64,000 nt of DNA, from positions 434,001 to 498,000 of the forward strand of contig NZ_CP100763.1 in NCBI RefSeq assembly GCF_024296685.1. The letters run 5' to 3'. Of this stretch, positions 26,316 to 34,272 are shown piece by piece. Position numbers and translations under genes: made by a program. Each line of letters starts with the position of its first letter. Positions within the stretch are counted from its first letter, which is position 1. This stretch comes from Natrinema marinum (GTDB lineage: Archaea; Halobacteriota; Halobacteria; Halobacteriales; Natrialbaceae). The notes below the pieces were generated by a model. That model made no database searches. It was not told where the DNA came from and saw only the letters and a list, made by a program, of their open reading frames with translations.

Positions 26316-26621
26316 ATGATAGACCGACTTGAGAAGGAAGTCGATATGTTGGAACGCCATCTGCAGGTCCTGAAGATGGTGATCGAGAACGAACCGATCG
26401 GGATCGTCAAGATGTCGAACGAAACCGGTTACCCGCATCACAAGGTCCGCTACTCCCTGCGCGTCCTCGAGGAGGAGAACCTCATCGAGCCCTCGAGCCA
26501 GGGTGCGATCAAGACCGAGCGCACCGCCGAGTTCGTCGACGAACTCGACGGTAAAATCGACGACATCGTCGACAAACTCGACGGGATGAAGATCGAAGAC
26601 GTCGCCGAGATCGAAGGGTAA
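26316..26621 (+). CDS. Small winged-helix DNA-binding protein
   Basis: A 101-aa protein. Residues 1-25 form a short helix, 28-75 a winged helix-turn-helix (IGIVKMSNETGYPHHKVRYSLRVLEEENLIEPS), and the C-terminal 30 residues an acidic helix (DDIVDKLDGMKIEDVAEIEG). Such compact regulators are widespread in haloarchaea; its target is unknown. The ATG at 26316 was chosen over the ATG at 26311, which runs into a stop after two codons. The palindromic TTTTAAAA box lies about 31 nt upstream. Confidence 0.75.
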   Translation: MIDRLEKEVDMLERHLQVLKMVIENEPIGIVKMSNETGYPHHKVRYSLRVLEEENLIEPSSQGAIKTERTAEFVDELDGKIDDIVDKLDGMKIEDVAEIEG

Positions 26622-26817
26622 TCTCTCGCCCGGTTCGGTCGCTGCCGCCCGTCCTCGCTACCGCCCTCGGCGCGGCTGGACAGGCTTTTCGTTCGTTCTC
26701 GTTCCGTCGAGCGCCCGCACTGGCGGGCACGCGAGAGTGATATCGCCTCCGCTATCGACACGACGCCGCAGTGACGAGTCACCTCGAGACGGCGAGCGAA
26801 AAAACCGAGCCCGCCGG

Positions 26818-29361
26818 CTACAGCTCGGGAACGTTCATATGGAAGCCTTCAGAGCGCGATTCGACCAGACAGAGGTGATACCCCTCTTTACGCGAGAGGT
26901 TCACGTAGCTCAGCTTCGAGCCACGACTGAGCAAGCCGCCGCTGGTGGCCTGTTCGGCCACCTCGAGCGCGCCGGGTTCGAAGTAACTCGAGGTGACGGC
27001 GATGGCCCCAGCGAGCGACGGGTAGTTGGCCTTCACCGCGGAGGCAGCCTCCTCGAGTTCCTCGAGTAAGGCCTTCGACGCCGGCTCGCGCGAATCGTTG
27101 AGCGTGGCCAGCACGAGCGGGTTCCCCATCTTGTCGAAGGCGACGATGTCGAAGGTGACCTGATCGGGCACGTCCTCGGTGTCGTCGTCTTCCAACGAGA
27201 TGGTCGCGCCGAGCTCGGCCCGGTCGATCCGCGGGATCGCGTCGTAGAGGTCGCCAAGCCCGTCGGCGTTGCCGGTATCGCGGATCTCGTAGAGGACCAT
27301 CTCGGTGAGCCAGTCGACGAATCGGTACTCCATCGTCGAGGCGAGGAAGTCGTCGTACGGCTCGCCGTCGACGACGGCGTCGGCCGAGTCGAACTGCGTG
27401 TGATGTTCCAGACGCAGGTTCGAGGCGACCTCGCTGCGGTCGGCGGCGCCGTCGTGGGCGGTCTCGAGGGTCGGCTGGCTCTTCGACGCGTAGCGGACGA
27501 AGAGATTCGTCCCCGAGAGGGCCTGCTGGGGCGAGAGTCGCGTACCCCGTCCCGCGGTCGCGTCGGCAGCCGCGGCGCCGGCACCCGCTTCCTGTGCGCG
27601 AGCCTGTTCCAGTTCCGTCTCGAGGCTTTCGATCCGGTTCTGGAGCCGGTCGACCGTCGCGGAGAGATCCTCGTTTTCGGAGCGCAGTCGGTCGCGCTCG
27701 CCCTCGAGTTCTTCGGCTTTCGCGACCAGCGCGTCGCGTTGCTCCTGTAGGGTCTCGACCTTCTCGGTGAGCGCTGCGGTCCGTTCTTGACTCCCCTGTC
27801 CGGCCGTTTCCGACCGGGAGTCGGTCGTCTCGCGCTGGCGGCTCTGGGGCTGTGACTGCCCGCTGTGACCGCCGGACGACGCCGTCGAGGACGCGTCCGA
27901 CCCAGTGCCGGTCGACGCCCCGCCGCCGGCCGTGCCGGCGCTCGTCGCCGTCGACGACCGCGTCGCGCTCGAGCGCGTGCTCTCACCGCTCGAGTCCGAC
28001 TGTGACTCGCTGCTGTCCGGATCGATCGACGGGATACGCCGCGTCTCGCGCCACTGCTCTTCGCGTTCGAACTGCTCCTCGAGATCGTCCTCGTCGGGGT
28101 CAGTTTCGGCCGTCGATCCGGCGGTCGGCTCGCTGGCGGTGTCCTGGAGCGTCGTCTCGGCCGCGTCCGAGTCGTCGTCTTCCTCGACCCAGGAGATGTT
28201 CCGGTCCAGTTCCTCGGCCGCCGCCTCGACCTCCGCGAGATCCGGATCCGTCGGCCGCTCGGGTTCTTCGTCGTCGGGTTCGCCATCGGCCACCGCGGAA
28301 TCGATCGCCGACGCGTCGCCAGCGGGGGCGTCCGTCGCGGCGTCGACCTCCGAGAACTCGGTTTCGACGCCGGTCGACGACGGGGACTCCGTCTCGCTCG
28401 CCCCCTCGAGTGCCTCGCCGCTGTTCTCCTCCGCCGATTCGGAGCCCTCGTCCGACGTTGTCGAGTCGGACGCTGGGCCGGGATCGGCGGACGGTTCGGC
28501 CTCGGTGATGCCGGCCGACATCGGCTCCGATTCGACCTCGGTCTCGTCGGTCGCGGTGATTCCAGACGGATCGCCCGTGAGGTCGATCTCGCCCGTCAAC
28601 GACGACTCAGCGTCGGCGGTCACGTCCTCGATCGGGTCGGCGGCCGCGTCGTCGGTCGCGGTCGGCTCCGTACTCGAGACGTCGATCGGATCGATCGCCG
28701 AGGTCGTCGGATCGGTCGTCGGCTCGGCGTCCTCGACTGTGGACGTTCCGCTAGCGCCGGCATCAGCGTCCTCGGTCGTCGTCCGACCGGTGTCCGACGA
28801 CGAGGCGGCGTCGACACCGCCCGTCCCCGGTACGTCGGTGACATCGATCTCGACGTCGACGACCTCGTAGATCCCGACCTCGTCGGCCGCCCGATCGAAC
28901 GCCTCGTCGCCGGTGAGCAGGCGTTCGGCGTTACCGATGTAGGCGGCTGCCATCCGACGACCGCCGTAGTAGACGGCGTAGTAGTCGCCACTGAGAACGT
29001 TCTCGCTCAGTTCGACGTAGCCGGTGAACGACCCGCTCTGGAGGGTGTTGTCGACCTCTCGGAGCGGCGTCTCGTTGGTATAATAGTTCGCCCGTGTCTC
29101 GCCGCCGCGTTCCTCCATCGTACAGAGCAACGGCAGCGACGGGTGGGGTGCCTCGTACTGCGTTCCCGAGGCCGTCTCGAAGTCCTCTATGTCGCCGTCG
29201 AAGACGCCGACGATCCGGCCGTTGAGCATGAAGAGCCACGTACCGGCCGCGGAGACGGCACCCGAGAAATCAGCAGCAGCGAGATCGGAGAGGCCATCGA
29301 AACCGCCGTTGAACGGGCGGGCGTCCCACTCCTCGACGCGCTCTTGCGTGCGCGGGTCCAT
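26818..29361 (-). CDS. Large modular protein: globular ends, acidic low-complexity middle, coiled coil
   Basis: An 847-aa haloarchaeal protein without assigned function. Residues 1-175 form a globular domain (AAGTWLFMLNGRIVGVFDGD; GDYYAVYYGGRRMAAAYIGN). About 176-420 is Asp/Glu/Ser/Thr-rich and probably disordered, and 430-525 is Ser/Gly/Gln-rich. Residues 529-590 form a coiled coil (LQEQRDALVAKAEELEGERD). About 615-847 is a second globular domain with FDIVAFDKMGNPLVLATLND, which recalls PD-(D/E)xK nuclease-like folds; that is a guess. There is no signal peptide or membrane segment. A CGTATTTGG element lies about 28 nt before the ATG. It could tether DNA or another polymer. Confidence 0.7.
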   Translation of the reverse strand: MDPRTQERVEEWDARPFNGGFDGLSDLAAADFSGAVSAAGTWLFMLNGRIVGVFDGDIEDFETASGTQYEAPHPSLPLLCTMEERGGETRANYYTNETPLREVDNTLQSGSFTGYVELSENVLSGDYYAVYYGGRRMAAAYIGNAERLLTGDEAFDRAADEVGIYEVVDVEIDVTDVPGTGGVDAASSSDTGRTTTEDADAGASGTSTVEDAEPTTDPTTSAIDPIDVSSTEPTATDDAAADPIEDVTADAESSLTGEIDLTGDPSGITATDETEVESEPMSAGITEAEPSADPGPASDSTTSDEGSESAEENSGEALEGASETESPSSTGVETEFSEVDAATDAPAGDASAIDSAVADGEPDDEEPERPTDPDLAEVEAAAEELDRNISWVEEDDDSDAAETTLQDTASEPTAGSTAETDPDEDDLEEQFEREEQWRETRRIPSIDPDSSESQSDSSGESTRSSATRSSTATSAGTAGGGASTGTGSDASSTASSGGHSGQSQPQSRQRETTDSRSETAGQGSQERTAALTEKVETLQEQRDALVAKAEELEGERDRLRSENEDLSATVDRLQNRIESLETELEQARAQEAGAGAAAADATAGRGTRLSPQQALSGTNLFVRYASKSQPTLETAHDGAADRSEVASNLRLEHHTQFDSADAVVDGEPYDDFLASTMEYRFVDWLTEMVLYEIRDTGNADGLGDLYDAIPRIDRAELGATISLEDDDTEDVPDQVTFDIVAFDKMGNPLVLATLNDSREPASKALLEELEEAASAVKANYPSLAGAIAVTSSYFEPGALEVAEQATSGGLLSRGSKLSYVNLSRKEGYHLCLVESRSEGFHMNVPEL

Positions 29362-29418
29362 ACGTCAACAAGCGGGAACCGCACCAAATACGTTTCGCCT
29401 AGAATAGGTCGCTATTTT

Positions 29419-29697
29419 CTATATCTTCGATTCCGCATCCTCGGCGAGTTCCTTCATGCGCTTGCCGATCCGACCGGCGCTCGAGAACTCGTCTTCGCTC
29501 ATCGCGCTCGCCAGCGCGTTGCCGAGGACGAAGACCGCATGTTTGTGTTCGCTCTTCGACTTGTGGACGTGCGAGGGGTCGACGTCGAGCTGGCGGTAGG
29601 GATCGAACAGCGTTTCGTCGACCTCCTCGCGCTCCGAGAAGTACTCCATGATGACGACGAGTTCTTCGTGGAGCTCGAGGAGTTCGTCCTTATGCAT
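29419..29697 (-). CDS. UPF0058 family protein
   Basis: A 92-aa all-helical protein, MHKDELLELHEELVVIMEYF, with the His/Lys-rich HVHKSKSEHKHAVFVLG in the middle, matching UPF0058, a small archaeal family of unknown function that may bind metal through its histidines. A TTAAAT promoter element lies about 28 nt upstream of the ATG at 29697. It stands alone between the modular protein and the DUF998 gene, both on the same strand. Confidence 0.8.
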   Translation of the reverse strand: MHKDELLELHEELVVIMEYFSEREEVDETLFDPYRQLDVDPSHVHKSKSEHKHAVFVLGNALASAMSEDEFSSAGRIGKRMKELAEDAESKI

Positions 29698-29766
29698 ACG
29701 CGCCTGTACGAACGGTTTCGATTTAAGCGTTGTGTGGCCCAGCGTCGCAAAATATGCCGTAACCGG

Positions 29767-30411
29767 TCAGCGACTCGGACCGTCCGGATCTTCGTCGGTC
29801 CGGCGGTAGACGACGACCGCAAGCACGAGGACCCAGCTGCCGAAGGCGAGGGCGGCGACGAACTCGGGGACGGCAAACCACGTCCCGGTGTCGACGCGCC
29901 CGCCGAGCGAGAGGACCCAGACCAGCCAGGCCACCGGATGGACGTTGCCACACCAGAACGACACGATCGCGAGCCGGCCATCGCCAGCCAGCGCCGCTCC
30001 GGTCCCGTAGACCCAGCTCGCCAACGGCGCGACGCCGAACACGGCCAGCGCCGCGAGCCCGTGGAGACTCGTCTCGAGGTAGACGGCTGTGTGCTCGAGA
30101 AAGAAGATTCCGACGCCGATCTGTCCGACGACGGCGACCGCGAGCAGGACGATGCCGAGGCGCTCGAGAGCGTTCCGACTCTCGACCCATAGCCGCCAGG
30201 CGAAGGGAAGTCCGACGAGCCCACCCAGAATCAGGCCGCCGTTGAATATCGGAAACGTCGGGGCACCGTACCGGCCCATGTCCGAGAGCGCCCGGTCGGA
30301 CCAGGTGAACGTCTCCGGCGGCGCCAGGAGGGTCGCGAGGAGGATCGCCCCGAGCGAGAGGATCGCTCCGGTAGCGCCGCAGTACGTCGCGATCCGTTTC
30401 CGATCGGTCAT
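29767..30411 (-). CDS. DUF998 family membrane protein
   Basis: A 214-aa integral membrane protein with six hydrophobic segments and the DUF998 landmarks WSDRALSDMGRYG near residue 37 and FNGGLILGGL shortly after. The family is widespread and of unknown function. ATG 30411 was selected because TTGATATGG lies about 28 nt upstream; the frame extends to 30441 without family similarity. Confidence 0.8.
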   Translation of the reverse strand: MTDRKRIATYCGATGAILSLGAILLATLLAPPETFTWSDRALSDMGRYGAPTFPIFNGGLILGGLVGLPFAWRLWVESRNALERLGIVLLAVAVVGQIGVGIFFLEHTAVYLETSLHGLAALAVFGVAPLASWVYGTGAALAGDGRLAIVSFWCGNVHPVAWLVWVLSLGGRVDTGTWFAVPEFVAALAFGSWVLVLAVVVYRRTDEDPDGPSR

Positions 30412-30544
30412 GCGGTGGCCTGGGAAGCGATGCCATATCAAGGTGGCTCTTCGGATCGTCGATGCTATCAGTAATCAATATCGTCGGTAACGGAAACGAG
30501 AGGCTGCGGTGGGGACAGCGGTAGGGAGACCGCGGACGAGCCGA

Positions 30545-31711
30545 TCAGTCGGCGCCGGCGGGGGCCGCGTCCGCGTCGGCTTCCTCGCGATGGTCCACGG
30601 GGAACCACGCGAGCTCGTGGTCGGCGGTGACGCGGACGCGGACGCGCTCGTCCAGATCGATCCGGTCAGAGTGGTTGTGCATGCACTCGATCGTCTCGCC
30701 GCCGTCGAGTTCCACGCGATAGAGGACGGTCGGGCCCAGATAGCGCCGGTAGACGACGCGGCCGTCGGCCGCAGCCTCGTCGGCAGGGTAGGCCGTCACG
30801 TCGTCCGGGCGGACGAGCAGGTCGACGGCGGAGCCGTCGTACTGGTGGGCCAGTCCGTGCACGTCGTCCCGGAGGACGCGACCCAGCGCGGTGTCGACGC
30901 TGTCGCCGCGGACCTCGCCAGAGAGGAAACTCGCGTGGCCGAGGAAGCCGGCGACGAACCGCGACTCGGGCTGCTGGAAGACCCGCTGGGGCCGATCGAT
31001 CTGCTCGATGTCGCCGTCGTTCATCACGGCGACGCGGTCGGAGATCGACAGCGCCTCCTCCTGATCGTGTGTGACGGAGATGGCCGTGACGCCCGTCTCC
31101 TTGATAATTCGGCGGACCTCCTCGCGCATCTCGACGCGCAGATCCACGTCGAGGCTCGAGAAGGGTTCGTCGAGCAATAGCATCTCGGGTTCGGGGGCTA
31201 GCGAGCGCGCGAGCGCGATCCGTTGGCGCTGCCCGCCGGAGAGTTCGTCGGGGTAGTGGTCGCCGTGGGCCTCGAGGCCGACGAGTTCGAGGAGGTCGTC
31301 GACGCGGGCCTCGCGGTCGGCGTCGTCCCAGTCCTGCAGGCCGAAGGCGACGTTTTCGCGGGCGCTCAGGTGGGGAAACAGCGCGAAGTCCTGAAAGACG
31401 ACGCCGATATCGCGGTTCTCGGGCGGGACGAAGCGTCCGTCGCCGGAGACGGTCTCGTCCTCGAGGCGGACCTGGCCGGCGGTCGGCCGCTCGAGGCCGG
31501 CGATCAGCCGGAGCGTCGTGGTCTTGCCACACCCCGACGGCCCGAGGAGGGTCAGGATCTCGCCCTCGCGGACGGACAGCGAGAGGTCGCCGATGACGTC
31601 CTGTTTGCCGTACCGTTTCGCGATGCCGTCGAGTTCGAGTACCGGTTCCTCGGTCGTCGACTCCGGTGTCGGTTCTTCGACCGCCGTCGTAAGCAGTTCT
31701 CCGTTCCCCAT
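30545..31711 (-). CDS. ABC transporter ATP-binding protein (FbpC/PotA class), probable iron uptake
   Basis: A 388-aa ATPase. Walker A GPSGCGKTT is at about 57-65, then the Q-loop FQDFALFPHLSARENVAFGL, the signature LSGGQRQRIALARSLAPEP, Walker B MLLLDEPFSSLD and the H-loop VTHD. A C-terminal TOBE region (about 245-375) is typical of importers for ferric iron, polyamine or sugar. No permease or binding protein adjoins it. I prefer ATG 31711 over ATG 31756, because the TATA element (TATAAG on the minus strand, 31766-31771) implies transcription begins near 31742, downstream of 31756, and CGGAGAG precedes 31711. The promoter carries a metal-regulator-like palindrome, which supports an iron role. 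Confidence 0.85.
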   Translation of the reverse strand: MGNGELLTTAVEEPTPESTTEEPVLELDGIAKRYGKQDVIGDLSLSVREGEILTLLGPSGCGKTTTLRLIAGLERPTAGQVRLEDETVSGDGRFVPPENRDIGVVFQDFALFPHLSARENVAFGLQDWDDADREARVDDLLELVGLEAHGDHYPDELSGGQRQRIALARSLAPEPEMLLLDEPFSSLDVDLRVEMREEVRRIIKETGVTAISVTHDQEEALSISDRVAVMNDGDIEQIDRPQRVFQQPESRFVAGFLGHASFLSGEVRGDSVDTALGRVLRDDVHGLAHQYDGSAVDLLVRPDDVTAYPADEAAADGRVVYRRYLGPTVLYRVELDGGETIECMHNHSDRIDLDERVRVRVTADHELAWFPVDHREEADADAAPAGAD

Positions 31712-31747
31712 AAATCGACTCTCCGGCGCGAGCCGGCGTTCGTCCTC

Positions 31748-31763
31748 TTTAGGCATGCCTAAA
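31748..31763. promoter_or_regulatory. Perfect 16-bp palindrome, candidate DtxR/SirR-family operator
   Basis: TTTAGGCATGCCTAAA lies between the TATA element and the predicted transcription start of the ABC ATPase gene. TTAGGC-type half sites are characteristic of iron- and manganese-dependent DtxR/IdeR/MntR regulators, and a DtxR-family gene is in the same window (50137). Binding here would block transcription when metal is plentiful. Confidence 0.6.
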
Positions 31764-31817
31764 CGCTTATAGCTGCCGGTCCGTACCGCCTGCCGGGAAC
31801 CGAAGAAGGTGGAGACG

Positions 31818-32288
31818 CTAGAGTTCGACGCCGCTGGGGATCAAACTGTGCTGTCGGAGCAGGCTCCCTTCGTCGTCGTAGACGAGAAACGTCCGCTTGT
31901 CGTAGGTAACGAACGGCTCGCCGTCGAGCGTGATTTCGACCTCGTATCGACCCTCGTCGTCGGCGGCGGTCTCGCCGTAGCCCCGCGCCGCGCGGATGAA
32001 CTGGAGGACGTCGTCGGCGTCCTCGTTGAGTTCGAGGATGAACTCGCCGGTGACGCGGTTGGTCACGCTCACCACTCCCGCGCTGTCGTCCCCGAGTGGT
32101 CCCTGCAGTCGGAGGGCCGCGTCCGTTTCGCTCGCCTCGAGAACGTCGCCGTCGGGACCAGTCAGGCGCTCGCGAAGCATCGTCGCCGGGCCGGTAAAGT
32201 CGATCGATACCGCGGGCTTTTCGGGTTCCCCGTCGGTTTCGACCCAGTCGATATTGTTGACGTCTAATGTGAAGTGCTCGCGCCTCAT
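31818..32288 (-). CDS. DUF5793-like hypothetical protein
   Basis: A 156-aa soluble acidic protein beginning MRREHFTLDVNNIDWVE, a beta-rich N-terminus that I associate with the haloarchaeal family DUF5793. The rest alternates short strands and acidic loops (YEVEITLDGEPFVTYDKRTF). There is no membrane segment or catalytic motif. ATG 32288 was chosen over an upstream frame to 32342. Function unknown. Confidence 0.65.
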   Translation of the reverse strand: MRREHFTLDVNNIDWVETDGEPEKPAVSIDFTGPATMLRERLTGPDGDVLEASETDAALRLQGPLGDDSAGVVSVTNRVTGEFILELNEDADDVLQFIRAARGYGETAADDEGRYEVEITLDGEPFVTYDKRTFLVYDDEGSLLRQHSLIPSGVEL

Positions 32289-32457
32289 TCCGTACCTGTC
32301 GCTTCGACCTCTGGCAGTATGAACGTAACGCACGACGGACACGCCGGCGACGCGGTTCGGGCGGCGCGGGGTCGAGGAGCGAACGACGACCCGAAGCGCC
32401 GATCGGCCATCTCACTTATCAGGGTTGCGCCCGGACGTGTCACGAACCCTGCGTTCA

Positions 32458-34272
32458 ATGGCACCTCCAGATCACACCGACGCGGCCGTGGACGCGCCCG
32501 TCGATAGCGCGGGCGGCGCGCCCCGAACCGACGCGCCGGCCGAGAGCGGCGACCGCGACCCGGTGCGGGACGACGAGCGCCCGGCGTCGACGCTCGAGGC
32601 CGCCCGGCGGTCGATCCGGCGTGTCGTCGAAACGCTGCGCGGATCGACCGTCGACGTGGGCGAGTACGAGCCCGACGCTCACGGCCCGCTGGTTACCTTC
32701 GACGACCCCGACGGCGTAGCGGAGGTCGACCGCTACTGGGTCGACGCGCCGTTCTCGTTCGTCTCGATCGGCTACGACCGCGAGGCGAACGAACACCGGT
32801 ATCGGGCGGTCGAGCCCTCGTTGCGGGAAGACGAGGCGGTCCTGCTCGAGACGCTGTTATCTGACGTGCGCGATCCGTTGCTCTACCGCGAGGCCGACGG
32901 CGACGATATCGACGGGTTGCTGCGCGAGACGGTTCGGGAGTACCTCGAGCGTTACGGGGCCGAGGTCGACGCGGCGACGTTTTACCGGTTGTTTTACTAC
33001 ATTCACCGGGACTTCCGCGGGTACGGTCGTCTGGATCCGATCATGCACGACCCGCACGTCGAGGACGTCTCCTGTGACGGCTACGGGCTCCCGATCTTCG
33101 TCTACCACGACGAGTACACCGATATCGAGACGAACGTCTCGTTCGAGAAAGCCTCCCTCGACCAGTTCGTCGTCCGGCTGGCCCAACACTCCGGCCGGCA
33201 CATCTCCATCGGCGATCCGATGGTCGAGACGACCCTCCCCGACGGCTCCCGCGCGGAACTCGCACTCGGCGAGGAAGTGACGCCGCGCGGGTCCGCGTTC
33301 ACGATCCGGAAGTACGCCGAGGACCCGTTCACGCCGATCGATCTGCTCGAGTATGGCACGTTCAGCGTCGAGCAACTGGCTTACCTCTGGCTTGCGATCG
33401 AACACAACAAGAGCCTCATATTCGCCGGCGGCACCGCGTCGGGAAAGACGACGAGCATGAACGCCATCTCGATGTTCATCCCGCCGCGCTCGAAGGTGGT
33501 GACCATCGAGGACACCAGCGAACTCCAGCTCTCCCACGGCAACTGGCTGTCATCGGTCACGCGCGAGCGCATCCACGAGGGGACCGACGTGACGATGTAC
33601 GATCTGCTGCGCTCGGCCCTGCGCCACCGACCCGAGTACATCGTCGTCGGCGAGGTCCGCGGGGAAGAAGCCATGACCCTCTTTCAGGCGATGAATACCG
33701 GCCACACGACCTACTCGACGATGCACGCCGACTCGGTCCAGACGGCGATCAACCGGCTCGAGAACGAGCCGATCAACGTCCCCCGGTCGATGGTCCGCAG
33801 CCTCGACATCCTCTCCGTGCAGACGCTCACTCGGTCGGGCGATCAGCGGGTCCGGCGGAACAAGGTGCTCGCCGAGATCGAAGGGATCGACCAGCGCACC
33901 GGCGAACTCGACTACTCGACGGCCTACACCTGGGAGAGCGAGACCGACAGCTTCCGGAGCAGTTCGAGCCACGTCCTCTCGGAGATTCGGGACGAACGCG
34001 GCTGGAGCCAGAAGGAACTGCTGAGCGAACTCGAGCACCGCGAGCAATTTCTCACCTATCTCCGGGACAACGGCATCTCGGACTACCGGCGGTTCACCGC
34101 GCTGGTCAACGAGTACTACGGCGATCCCGACCGCGTCCTCGAGCGGATCGCCGAGGAGCACGACGGTGACCTCGCGCGCGTTCGCGAGCAGGAGTCCCAC
34201 GGGCGGGACGAGACCGAGCGGCAAGCAGAGAGCGAACCAGCACCCGGAGGGGAGACGCCGACGGACCGATGA
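32458..34272 (+). CDS. Type IV pilus/secretion ATPase (PilB/TadA/ArlI superfamily)
   Basis: A 604-aa VirB11/PilB-type ATPase that powers assembly of pili or a type II/IV-like secretion machine at the membrane. A 45-residue acidic disordered N-terminus precedes the core. Walker A is GGTASGKTT (324-332), with Walker B/Asp-box VTIEDTSELQL and the His box ATPase region YIVVGEVRGEEAMTLFQAMN, GHTTYSTMHADS. Its stop overlaps the ATG of the TadC-like gene by 4 nt, so the two products are made together. The acidic C-terminal tail is unusual. No pilin or prepilin peptidase gene is adjacent. Confidence 0.9.
   Translation: MAPPDHTDAAVDAPVDSAGGAPRTDAPAESGDRDPVRDDERPASTLEAARRSIRRVVETLRGSTVDVGEYEPDAHGPLVTFDDPDGVAEVDRYWVDAPFSFVSIGYDREANEHRYRAVEPSLREDEAVLLETLLSDVRDPLLYREADGDDIDGLLRETVREYLERYGAEVDAATFYRLFYYIHRDFRGYGRLDPIMHDPHVEDVSCDGYGLPIFVYHDEYTDIETNVSFEKASLDQFVVRLAQHSGRHISIGDPMVETTLPDGSRAELALGEEVTPRGSAFTIRKYAEDPFTPIDLLEYGTFSVEQLAYLWLAIEHNKSLIFAGGTASGKTTSMNAISMFIPPRSKVVTIEDTSELQLSHGNWLSSVTRERIHEGTDVTMYDLLRSALRHRPEYIVVGEVRGEEAMTLFQAMNTGHTTYSTMHADSVQTAINRLENEPINVPRSMVRSLDILSVQTLTRSGDQRVRRNKVLAEIEGIDQRTGELDYSTAYTWESETDSFRSSSSHVLSEIRDERGWSQKELLSELEHREQFLTYLRDNGISDYRRFTALVNEYYGDPDRVLERIAEEHDGDLARVREQESHGRDETERQAESEPAPGGETPTDR

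Noticed and set aside
31712-31756. ATG at 31756 as start of the ABC ATPase
   Set aside because: It falls inside the operator palindrome and upstream of the transcription start implied by the TATA element; ATG 31711 has a leader and a GGAG sequence.
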